Shown here one piece after another: positions 33,886 to 45,000 of a stretch of DNA of 64,000 bases; position 1 is the first letter of the stretch, and the number at the start of each line of letters is the position of its first letter. The stretch is taken from assembly GCA_963556695.1 (NCBI GenBank), contig CAUWAG010000010.1:62001-126000 (forward strand), given 5' to 3'. The stretch is from Anthostomella pinea. Taxonomy: Eukaryota; Ascomycota; Sordariomycetes; Xylariales; Xylariaceae. The notes under the pieces are model-generated. The model saw only the letters and a program-made list of their open reading frames with translations. It was not told the DNA's origin and made no database searches. A program made the translations under genes and the position numbers.

Positions 33886-35271
33886 GGTCGGCGGTTGTGG
33901 TTGTTGTGGTTGGGAAGGAAGTCGAATTAGTATTACTAGATTATTATGTCGTCGGGAATGCACTTCTAGGAAGCAATCGGTGCGGACGTTGAATGCCAAA
34001 GGTCGTGCCCTTGTATATTATATACAGCGCCGGAGGGCGCAACAGTGTGCGTAATAAAAGGCAGTGAATGGTTCGGGAGGCGCAAGCAAAAATAGCTGAA
34101 CCGAGTGAGTCGCAACTCGCTCCTGATGCTCGATCGATGACAGCAGCGGGTGGTCGGATTGTCGGATTCACCGTGGGCAGGGACGCCCCTTCAGCGAAAG
34201 TGTACGTCTTGAGCACGTAGATACGGACTCAACCGGTCCGAAGCGATCGATATGGACTCGATGGTCCAAAGAGGTAGGTAAACACAGCAATATTAAGCCG
34301 AGGGTGGGACAAGAGGTAAGACAAAAATGCGAGATCGCGACACGATCAAGACCCGTTACCCGCTCGGCTCAGCTTGACTTGATTAAAGCGATAGATTTAA
34401 CTAACTAAGAAGAGGTAGGAGGCTAATAAACGAAAGTCGGGAGAATGGGGAGTAGACAACAATGGCAATGAGGAGAGAGGAATGAATGAAGATGGGGATG
34501 GAGACGGAAATGGAGGATCCAACTTGGGTGGCTATGTAGATCCATGGGCTGCAGACACCAGACAGGGCCTAAAAACAACCTAAAAAGCTGGAGAGGTGGA
34601 CCAGGTGGTTTAAGGGGGCGTAGGGGGCAAATGGATCCCTACGATCCCTATCTTGGGGGCGGATCCAGGCTGCTAGAGACGCTAGGGAGCCCGGACTGAC
34701 TGGTAAGTAACAGTGCGGTCTGCAGGCCGATGCAGGCCGGACCAGGCCGGCACGTATTTCTAGCTGTCTGGATGACAATTGAATTGAACCTCGTATTGCT
34801 CTGGCGCCAGCGCCCAAATCGGCCAAGATCGACCTCACATTCCGCATTAGGCGAAATGCCAACGCGCAGCTGACCACTGTGAAGCAATGTCATGTTTGAT
34901 TTCATATCCTTCCTTTGGATGCGTTACCGATATTAGTATTGATGTTATTGGTAAAGTTGTTCAGACCAGTAAGTCAAATATCTTGACCTCTTTCCTCGTC
35001 GGAAAGGACCCCCTATTGCTTCCAGTCTCTAGCACAAAATCAAATCATGACATCAACCCGTATAAACGGCGGCGCGTTGTAGCTGGCACGCACCAGAGCA
35101 TATGCATATCCGTTCACCAATATCAACATTCTGCTCCCTTGTACGCCATGCTTTTCCTTCGACACGCTCTTCCGCCATGTTCTTCCGCCGTAGCATTATA
35201 TGCCTAGGTAGGTACATCCGCACAACCCATCCAGCTGACATAGAGCTACCTAGCAAAGTCCACGCCAGGAA
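33886..35271. other. Intergenic region
   Basis: About 1.4 kb, partly A/T-rich (34260-34480), between the Crh gene (promoter side) and the Nudix gene (3' side). No gene was seen. Confidence 0.5.
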
Positions 35272-35895
35272 TCAGAAGAGGTACTCGCCCGCCCACGCCA
35301 GCGCCTGGTGGGCCACCCTCCTGAGCTCCCCCGGCATCCGCAGCTCCTCCACCTTGCTGAAGCTCGCCCAGACCATCTCGTCGTGCTGCTCGGACACGAG
35401 GACCGCGGCCTCGGTACTCTCGACCAGCACCGTGAAGTTGAGCTGCAGGTTCCGCTTGCGCACGACGCGAAGGGGCACCGACGGGCTGTCGCTGGTGCCG
35501 CCCGTGTCCTGGTCAAGGTCGTCGTCGTCCCACTCGAGGAACTTGACCTCGCTGACGTGCCGCGTCTCCTGCAGCATGCTTAGGATCTTGACGACCTCGA
35601 GGCCCGTCTCCTCTTCGACCCGGCGCGCGATGGCCGCCGAGATGCAGAAGTCGCCGTCGCCGACCTTGCCGCCTGGCAGCTCCCAGGTGCCCGGGTGTTG
35701 ATGCCATCGGAGGGAGCGCCGCAGGAGCAGCACCGATGGTCGGCATGTCTGGACGTCCATCTGGAAGATGCAGACCCCTATCGACAGCTTGTCAGCGGGC
35801 TCCCAAAGGTCTCGTAGCTTTGCTAGATACTGCGCCCTCGACATGGCCAGAGCCGACTTCTGAGCCGGTAGGAGCATCGGCTTCATGTCGTGCAT
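35272..35895 (-). CDS. Nudix hydrolase (207 aa)
   Basis: Single exon from ATG 35895. The frame gives SIGVCIFQMD, a first strand, then HPGTWELPGGKVGDGDF ... ARRVEEETGLEV at about residues 68-100. This is a Nudix box (G-x5-E-x7-REUxEExGU) with two changes: Asp in place of the first Glu (GDGD) and Arg for Glu in the RE pair (RRVEEETGL). The metal-binding EE pair is kept. The C-terminal part has the usual beta-strands and helix (NLQLNFTVLVES, EEMVWASF-like HDEMVWASFSKVEELR). Nudix enzymes hydrolyse nucleoside diphosphates linked to another moiety. This resembles the small fungal MutT-like group; the substrate is unknown. Confidence 0.88.
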   Translation of the reverse strand: MHDMKPMLLPAQKSALAMSRAQYLAKLRDLWEPADKLSIGVCIFQMDVQTCRPSVLLLRRSLRWHQHPGTWELPGGKVGDGDFCISAAIARRVEEETGLEVVKILSMLQETRHVSEVKFLEWDDDDLDQDTGGTSDSPSVPLRVVRKRNLQLNFTVLVESTEAAVLVSEQHDEMVWASFSKVEELRMPGELRRVAHQALAWAGEYLF

Positions 35896-37184
35896 GGCGC
35901 TGTGATGTGTGAAGTCAAGATTGCCTCCACTTCCGAGGCGATAGAAGGAAATAACTAATTAACGTAGCAACAAAACCAAGAACAACGGTGCATGAACCCA
36001 TCATGAAGAGTTACTAAGCCCCGGAGGTCGCAACGCAGGCGTGGCGCCCTTCATATATGCCCGTATCCCCCACCAGCAATGGTATAAACTTCAAGCTAGC
36101 GACAGGCTTGTGGCAAGTTGGAGCCTGATCACAGCATTCTAAAGAGCCAAGGTTCGAGCCTGGCGTTGAACATGCCCCTAGAGTGCCCCAAGCGCCGTCT
36201 GGTTTCCAGGACGCTGGTTTCGATGCCTTGGTAACTATGGGGTTATGCTTGTTCAAGAAACGCCATCTCTCAGCCGCTACCTCTGTATTGGTGCTTGAGG
36301 CCAAGGCTGGACGTGTTTTAGATGGAGGATCGTATATACTATTAGGAGTAAGCATCAACCAGAAGGAAAGAGGCATGGTCACTATCAAGGCATTCTTGTG
36401 TGGCAGTAGAGGTGGTGGTCTTTGGAGACTATCTAGACTACTGCATACATATCGCCGATTCCCCAGATGAATAACCGTCTTGCCGATGCCTTTGTTCTCC
36501 GGAAACCTGGATATCATCCCGTGGGGGAGTCTTTGTGTGAATAAGAGTTCCGACCTGTGCCAAATACATATACCGACAGGGAAATGGACCTCCGAATAGG
36601 GGTTTGTTGGGACAGATAATCGAGGGACATTCCTCATTCTGCACAAGGCTGTGAAGGGGATGGGGAGGGAGTGCAGGCAAAACCAGCTCGTTATGTTGCA
36701 AGAATCACCACATGCAACACCACCAGATGTTGTCAAGTAGTTGTCAGTGAGACAACTCCGTCCGGGATGATGATGTGCTATTAGTTGGCTCAAGCTGTGA
36801 ATGGCACCACAGTCAGAGTGAACTTGGCTGCCACCGGTACGAGCAAGAGCCGCATGCGCACCTGTCCTCGAGCACATCTGCTGTCGAATCAAGGTTGGGT
36901 ATAGAGTGGAAGTGGAAAGCGCAATCGAAATTTCACGCATCTAAGGTCGAATTCGTGATAGTAACGCCATTGTCGTAGTAGCGCAGGCAGCACCGTGTTG
37001 CCTATGAACGAGAGCATCGACTCAATAGAGTGAGCAGAGGCCGGAAACAGGGCAGTTCAGGTATGACTGCAGGGAAATCTCCCCATACTGCAGTCACAGG
37101 TGGAGGTCATATGCCTGACAGCCGGCCTGGGTGAATGTGACAATAGAGAAGCTCTGATGTCTCAATCAAGAGGGCCTGAACCCT
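35896..37184. other. Intergenic region with a possible Nudix-like relic
   Basis: A 308-codon minus-strand frame (36940-36014) is present but looks non-coding overall. A short segment in it (about 36610-36450: PVGICIWHRSELLFTQRLPHG) resembles the opening strands of a Nudix domain. No Nudix box follows, so if real it is a fragment of a decayed copy. Confidence 0.25.
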
Positions 37185-39064
37185 CTAGCGAGCCTTTTGT
37201 GCAGCAAAGAGCTCCGAGAAGTGCTCCTTGGCATACTGTTCGCAGGCCTATAAGCAAGCACAAAGAGTTAGCATGACGAACCCTATCAGATTGCCACCCC
37301 CGAGGTAAAAGCAAAGATAAACTAACCTTTGCAGGCTTGCCGACTTTCTGGCCAATGGTCTTCCACTTGTTGTTCTCATAGTCCTTAATGGCGTTGAGGA
37401 GTGCTGTGCTCTCGTCCTCGGCAAACTCAGCGTAGTGCATGTCCTTGAATGCTGTAAGTAAGGGGTGGTTGGGCCAAAGGGCCTGGTCGCGGGGGTGTTG
37501 CTCACCTTGTACCAGTGCTTCTTGACGCTGCCTTCGGTTCGAGTTGGGAACGTCTGGTTACCTGTGTCAGCCACGCATCGTGATGCAAGTCAATGATAAG
37601 TATAATACCTTGGCAATGTCAGCCCAGCTGCTGCCTTGGTCTCTCATCTGCTTAAGCCGCAGCTCCTCAGCAGGGGTCCAAGGGGTGTTGGTGCGACTCT
37701 TTTTGGTAGGCGGAGGTAGAACCGGAGGGTCTTCAATGACAGGTGCAGGCGGTGCAACAGGAGTAACCTGAGCCGGCGGCGCGGCAACCGGCGCAGGAGC
37801 AGCAGCTGGAGTCGCGGGCTTGGGAGCTGGAGCTGGAGCTGGAGCGGCCGCAACAGGGGCCGGTGCCGCAGGGGCAGGTTGCTGGGGCTGTGGTTGTTGC
37901 TGTTGCTGCTGATGGGCCTGATGCACTTGCTGGACCTGCTGGGCCTGCTGGTGTGCTTGGTGGTGACTTGGCGCGGGTCGCTTACGGCCTCGAGGAGCCG
38001 GGGCTGGGGCTGGGGCCGGCGTGGGAGTTGGCTGCTTTTGCGGGGCTGCGGCTGCGGCTTGCGGAAGCGTCATTGGGGGAGGCACGGGGGTCGCATGGTG
38101 TTGCTGCTGCTGATGCTGGGGGTGTGGCTGCTGGTGCTGCTGCTGGTGTTGTTGCTGCTGCTGTTGCTGGTGTTGCGGGTGTTGAGCATGCTGGGGGTGC
38201 TGAGCATGTGTGGCGTGCGGTTGGTGAGATTGGTGCGGGTGAGGCTGGTGTTGTGCATGCTGCTGCTGTTGTGCATGCTGCTGCTGTTGCGGATGCTGCT
38301 GCGCATGCTGCTGCTGTTGCGGGTGATGCTGTTGTTGGGCATGCTGAGCGTGTTGCTGGGAATGCTGCTGGTGCGGTTGAGCAGCGGGGTTCGGAGTCGG
38401 GGTATACCCAGCGAAGTCGCGGCGAGACATTTCGGCCGGGGACGGCTGGTACGGGTGGGTGGTGCTATATCACGGACCCGTGTTAGTCTACCCATAGAGG
38501 TTTGTGTTGGCTAGCACGACGGTAGGGAGACACAATCCGAACGAACATGGCGGTCGAACACCGATGTCTCGACCCCCAACAAGTCCGGGCTGAAAGTACG
38601 GGGTGGCAGGGGGTACGGATGAGACAGGCTGCCAGCAGCACAGCAGTACGGCGAGGACGGCCCACAATCTCGGGTGAGGCTATCACAGGTCTCCGCGGTG
38701 GTTGTGGAGCACACCGACGGACTGACCTCTTCCAATGTTGCCAGGACAGGAACCGCGGTGTTGAGACGGCAGGTGTACATCGGGTACATATAGCACCCTC
38801 TTCCCGGTACACAGCTGGGCAGACCAGCTAGCGTCCGTGTACAAGCTCATCTGGTGCAGGCGAGGGGTACGAAGACAAAGAGAGGGGAAAGACGTTCTCG
38901 AGCCAGGAGGTGGGGATCCAAGATGGGAAGCGACAGGTACAGTACATGACGGAAATCAGGGCATAGTGCAAAAGGGTCGGTACTCACTGCTGCATCTCGG
39001 TGCCATGCTGGGGGGCGGTCTGATACATGTACTCCGGCACGGGGCCGACCTGCCACTGCTGCAT
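37185..39064 (-). CDS. Q/H-rich SANT/Myb domain protein (386 aa, five exons)
   Basis: Exons 39064-38988, 38464-37609, 37553-37506, 37443-37327 and 37247-37185. The first exon (MQQWQVGPVPEYMYQTAPQH) is flanked by a TTTACAG acceptor upstream and a GTGAGT donor, and joins in frame to HTTHPYQPSPAEMSRRDFAG. The first intron is 523 bp, unusually long here. Residues about 45-160 are Gln/His low complexity, then a Pro/Ala-rich linker, then a basic patch (KKSRTNTP). The C-terminal third is a SANT/Myb-like pair: PWTPAEELRLKQMRDQGSSW with DIAKTFPTRTEGSVKKHWYK, then ESTALLNAIKDYENNKWKTI with GQKVGKPAKACEQYAKEHF. It is probably a chromatin or transcription regulator in the nucleus. An upstream intron in the 5' leader is implied by the acceptor at 39068. 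Confidence 0.85.
38080..38400 (-). repeat. CAG/CAA/CAC-rich low-complexity coding repeat
   Basis: Lies in the second exon of the SANT gene and encodes alternating Gln and His tracts (QQH, QHAQH, QHPQ). Mixed CAG/CAA and CAC/CAT codons show it is selected or aged at the protein level rather than a pure recent triplet expansion. Confidence 0.8.
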
Positions 39065-42000
39065 GATCTGTAAAGGGCAAACTAGTGTCAGTCAAGTACT
39101 GCGAGGGATGAGGTACCAGGGTTGTTCACTTCCCCCCCTGGCACAGATCAAAGTGTCTGAGTGCAACGGGGGTTAATGCAAGGTCAAACTTAATTGAAGC
39201 CTCGTGAAATGGCAAGAAATTGATCCCACACAGTAGTCGGCGCACGGGAAAGGAAATGCAAGTACGGAGTAAGAGGGGCGGGTATACGCGAGTGATCAAA
39301 TCAATCACATATCGACCCGCGTTCAAATGGGGGGGTGCGCAAGAAGAGGATGATGAGGGAAAACGGCTGGGGGTTTTGTGCGATAGGCAATAGAAAACAG
39401 GTAACCCGAGAACTAGGAGAAGAGGATAGTCGAGTACGGGGATGAGATAGGTGGTGGTGCACAAGGGTTGTGGTAGTGTGAAAGGTTTGCCGCGCAAAAG
39501 CTGATGAGGTTGACCTGATGAAAGCTGAAGGTAAATTCGTTGGGGGCGGATGTACACGCACGAGGCGCAGGTGTATATGAACGCTTGGATGTACGCCAGT
39601 GATGTTTGGCTACTCGCAATGTAGTATAATGTATGTTGGTGGCCGTGGTGTTGTGTTTGTAATCCTGCATGTGCCGGCAAGATGTGAAGTGCCAAACCCG
39701 GGCCCTCGAAAGGAGACGCCGAGCATTGTCGTGACCGACGACCATGGATTGGGCGATCGGTTGACTCGAGCAAAGGGTAAAGAAACATGCAGCGGTAGGG
39801 TAAAGTCACTCTGGGATGATGCATGGTTTGACTCACGGGCGATCGCGTGAATATCAGTGGCGTACTAAGGACCCGTGGGCGCGGGATACTTGGGCGCGAC
39901 GACGCAAGAACAGAGTCGTGGTCGGAGCTGTCGTGCTGCCAAAGGACGGCCTTTCGTCGAGGTCAATAAGGACCAGTACCGACGAATGCTGCAAGCCGAG
40001 TCCGGGGTGTCAGTGTCAGAGTTAATAGGCGCAAGACGCGTCGCGCGGTAGTGACGAGGTGAGGCTCGTGTGGTGGTGGAAACGTGGGAAGGTGTAGAAC
40101 TAGGATCAGCGAGTTAGACACAACGGGCCGCGTAGCGCTGGAAAGCAGTAGATGTAGGATCGACCAAAGTCGCGATAGGAGTGGTTTAGTGTGTTGGTAC
40201 TTGGGATGGGTATGGGGCAAGGTATGCGCGAGGTATAGATGTAGCATAAATAGGTATGGAAGGGAATGGACAGCCAGGTGAGTCGTTGTTGGTTGGTAGG
40301 CCCGGTACATGTAGGGTGGGTGGTTGGTTGGTTGGTTTGGTAGTTCACCTTGTTGGTTGGGTGACTTGGGAGTGGAGGGAAGGAAACCGGGGAATGAAAT
40401 CAGAGTCAACTGCAGAGCGCGCACAAAGTGGGCGATGTGGTGGACGCAGTCGAAGTATCATACCTCGATGCTCAAGTACCCTTTGTCCAGAGTGACGGCG
40501 CGAGTTGAGAGAAAGGATGTGTGGACAGCAGGCCGGACCAGGGCAAATGCACAGGTGGAAGGTCGAGCAGGAAGTAGAGGAACGGCGGAACTTGGGAGAG
40601 ACCTTGGTGCTTTGGTGGAGGGCGGAGGGCAAGGGGACTGATTGTGACAGACGGGGAACTTGTTCAAGAAGAGAGAGGGGCGAGAGGGGCTCGAGTCATA
40701 CTTTTTGCTGTGGGTATAGGAGCGTACCTCTATGGATCAACGTGCGCGCAGGCGAACCTTAAGTGATGTGCCGGCTGGGAGTAGCGGTACCCGTACTCGT
40801 GTGCCCACGGCTCCGAGGTTCAGGTACTTCGACTCGACGTCAGACTTCAGCTGTCAGTCAGCTGGGTCCCGTCGCAAAAAGAACAGCACGGAACTTCTCG
40901 CCAAGCCACGTGGGATGACGGGGGCTATCAACGATTGTGAATTTCTGTTTGCCTCGTGGCGTCGCAGAAATCTGAATTCGCAATATGACGACGGTCAGGG
41001 CGGATGACGGTGAGGATAATGATGATGATGATGTGAGAAAGAGGGTTGATGGCTGCTGATATGGGCCGAGTCCAGTCGCACTCCTCAACGGTGAGCGAAG
41101 ATGGAATGATGAGAGTCGGACGATGCGACCAGAACAGGTATTTGGAATGGATGTGTGATGTGTGATGTTGGGACGATGCGATATGCGATGGGAAGTATGT
41201 ATGCCTGCCTACCAGGACCAACTGGACTGGACTGGACTGGACTGGACGTTGGTGGTGCGTGGTGCGTGGTGCGTGGTGCGTGGTGCGTGGTGCGTGGTGC
41301 GTGGTGTAGTGCAAGTTTGTCCGTGTCTGGACTGTGAACTCTGCAGGAGTGGCGGTGGTTGGAGTGGAGTGGGTCGGGGTCGGGGTCGGGAGAAGTAGAA
41401 GTAGAAGTAGCAGAGAAGTAGATGCAGGTCTGACGGTACTGGAAAGGTCACGATACGCACCAAGGTTCTTGCTTCTCTGCCTTTTCCTTCCTCGCCAGTT
41501 CTGCTCAGCTCAGCTTAGCTCAGCTCTGCTTGCTGCTAAGGTTCGGACTGTCGCGCAGTACTCCGCAGTGTCGCAAAGTGGCTAATATGAGTCTATGAGT
41601 CTTGAGTCGATGAGGCGACACACGGCGACGGGCACTGGAGACTCGAGACGTTGTCGTCGTAGATGATGAAGGAGGTGGATTGACAGATGGTCGAAGTACC
41701 TTCAAAGGTTGATTGCGGTGAAGAACGGCGCGGTACGTAGATGTAAGGTAGCGTTGGCTGCCTGGTTTTGGCCGGGGGGTGCGTGCTCGCGAAAAATGTG
41801 TGCGCGTGCGCATGCGAAAACCTCGAACAGGCCAGGTGGCTCTGCGGTGGATGGGATGGGATGGACTCAAAAGAAAAAGAGGGGAGAGGGAACGTCAGGC
41901 AGTACACGGGACGAGGCAGTGGTGAAGTACCTCTTAATCCAGCGAAAAAGCGGGACGACAGAACTTTTCCATGTTCCTACTTTGCGCTGCGCCACTGGGT

Positions 42001-45000
42001 GTACTCTATTGGCCAATTGGACACCTGCTCGAATACCTACCTCGCACCAACTGGCGCTTCGTGCAAGCACCAGCTGCCACACTCAAGCTGCACAGTGCCA
42101 CCCCAGCCACCCCCAAAGCAATTGGTTTCAATCTTGGGGGCTTTAGCAAGGCCTCAAGCCCTAATGCATCATTCCCGTCACTACTGCGATACTGCTTCCA
42201 CCTTATCTAGCTGGCTGCCTAGGTACATCTCTAGAGGGCCGGCCGAGGTTCCGCATCGGCCACTAGAGTCGCCGAGGTGGGTATGGGACTTTACTAAGAC
42301 TTGCTCGGCAGGTGGATTATATAAAGCGGGTCTCGCTGATCTTCGACCTCTTGGCAAATCTGCAGGTGGTTTGCGGACTTGGACCCGACCGATGGACGAA
42401 TTAAGATCACCGCGTTGCGTTTGGCGTCCGTTTGCTACGGTAGAACTCGCACCGAGACAAACGAGCATACAGTATGGAAGTCGAACCTCAATCGTGTTAG
42501 AAACGGACTTAAAGAAATTACTGATATCTAGTTACATGATTATAAGTACCTAGGTCATCTTCTCGAACAGTGACAGGCTCTTTACTAACCGGCAACTAGT
42601 CGTGCCGGCTCAGCCCTAACGAGAGCTATTAGGCTGCCGGCTCATGCCGGCTCATGAATCTTACCTACATACTCTGTTGGCTTGCACATTGTTCGTCTAG
42701 ACCAGTATGATGTCGCTAATGTCACACTTTGAAGTTGTCGACACGATGGGAAATAAGCAACATCACTTTACTTTCCGAGACTGGGTTATAGGGCAAACAG
42801 AGCGCGGCGAGACATACGTTATGACGAAGAACATCGTGTTCCAGAGCTACCTGATAAGTACATCGAGGACGGGTCGCGTTTTGCCAAGCTCAAAGTAGCA
42901 CAACCCCCGGGCAAGTATTGCTACTTTACTGTTCCCCGCAATGCTGGCATCCTTACGATGCCTGCGTCGCCCGGTTCCGCGGATATGGTACCTCATAAAA
43001 GCTCGTTGTATAGGTATATGTACGATGTAGCAGTAGTCTACGTAGAGTAGGGTATGATGGAAGCCATGTGATGATACAGCCTCGCCGCTCGCACAGGCAC
43101 TTATATGTTGCTTGTTGAGAGAGTCAGAACGTTCTGCCACACGGCTGTAGGGTTCTAGTCCTACAAAAGGATACGGCATTGCTCATTGAGATGCTGACAT
43201 TCCGCCGAATGCTACACGATGGGCACTTCGCTACACTCGCCTTTGCTGCTGGTCCCCACGAGAGCTGATGCATATAATATATCCCTATAATCCATCTACT
43301 GCTGCAAATACCGTGACCATGAGGACTCTGTAGTACATACGTGGAACACCCTATCTGTCTGTCGTGGAGCTTGTACTGGTGCTATCCCGGTTTGAAGCGT
43401 CTTGTTAAGCTTGATCGCGCATTGAACAGTACCACAAATGCAGTCATACCAAACCTGCGCTCTTAGCTTCACGGCAGATACTCGCAAGGAGTTGCAGTTT
43501 TCTTTGGTCCTGTACCGTCAGACAGCCAAGGCAAAGAACATGTATATGCATATGAACTGACTGGTCGACTACTGGCTGACTGACAGCTGTCCGAAGTCCA
43601 ATACCTCATGGTCAGAAGGCAGCGATGTTAGAGCGATCCCATGTCGAGTGTATACGTGACTCTCAATAGGCCAGCAGCATGGTCTAAAGGGAGATACTAG
43701 GTCCAGCACCCAAGACAATCATGACTGCTGGCATCTAGGTACTCCCTGTTTATACACGTTTTTCATGCTTGATGTTGAAGTCTAATCGGGATGATAGCAA
43801 CGGTCCAGCCATCGTTCACAGGAGAAACCACGGTTCTGATGTGACTACGAAACATGGACGTCCAGTCCTAATTCTGCAAGCAGTTGAACCTACATTCCAG
43901 ATCTACACGCACCTCGACAGCGTAAGTCCCGCTGAGGCATGCCCATCTTCCCATGCCGTGAGATTATAATGATGTGATGATCTCTAGTCGCTCATTGCAC
44001 GTGTCTAGCCATCCAAGCTCCACCTCTCAACAGAACGACGCCGACATTAATAATAGATGAGTAAATTTTGATATGACTGAGCTACTTTCGTATTGTCAAC
44101 CCCTGAGTATCCTAACCGGCACGGTTAGCAAGATGGCATAGACGTCGAAATGGGTTTCGCCGTGACCTCCAGCTTTTGAGAAAGCTTTTGGCTCATACTT
44201 GAAAGGATCTCGCATTGCCGGAGTGGTCCGAGATTACCCAGTGAACAGGGACGACGTCAAGCGTAGCATTCGGTTCGAATGGTAGCCAACCTTGCCAACA
44301 TAGCATTCGCCCCCCGGCGAGCTTTTCCTGGTGCCTGGGAGCTGCAGTAGCGCGCATCTGCCACCCTTCCTGCATGTTCGGGCATGCGGATGTTCAAACA
44401 AACGGTCTCCGGAACCTCCCGAGCCTGAGCTTCATGTCGGAAGCAGAAAGGTCAGCAAAGAAAGATTGCAGTTGACAGGCCGCCTGCCGAACAACACTCC
44501 TTGTCAAGACACTCGAAACAAGAGATGACAGCGGCCGACCTGGCCCGGAATGAAACAATATCGAAGTCAAAAGTCGGCCAGGCGCAGCACCAGCTCAGCT
44601 CGATCGGTACGTTATCGAGCGCTTGAGAGATCACATGAGCTACTCACAGCCAACGGTATTCTATATCCTGGGCTACCTCGCATCACTCCACGAGTAATTA
44701 CCGCATAACCGAATTCTACGCTGTTCCCAGAACACCCTGCTGGGGGTATCATCTGGCCGTCATAGGTGGTGCCGGGCTACACGACGTACCACCGGTTCTC
44801 TCGTAACCCGTAGCACCAGCAGCTACACTAAGTTAGTCCGCTTGCGTATGTCCCAGGCGTGGCGAGTTCATGTTGCTTCTTCATGACAGCGGGTATAAAG
44901 TTGACTACTTATCCAGGCATGCATTTGTGAGCTGAAACTGATAAGGTCACAGACTGCCGGAATGCAGTTTGAGAATCGCGGCTCTGCTTGCCAGCGGGTA

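Noticed and set aside
36014..36940. A 308-codon minus-strand frame with a Nudix-like stretch (GICIWHRSELLFTQRLPHG)
   Set aside because: No Nudix box follows and the rest of the frame lacks protein-like character. It may be a relic of the neighbouring family but is too weak to call.
39126..39836. A 236-codon minus-strand frame upstream of the SANT gene
   Set aside because: It lies in pyrimidine-rich leader DNA with low-complexity Ser/Leu/Pro content and overlaps other open frames; most likely untranslated.
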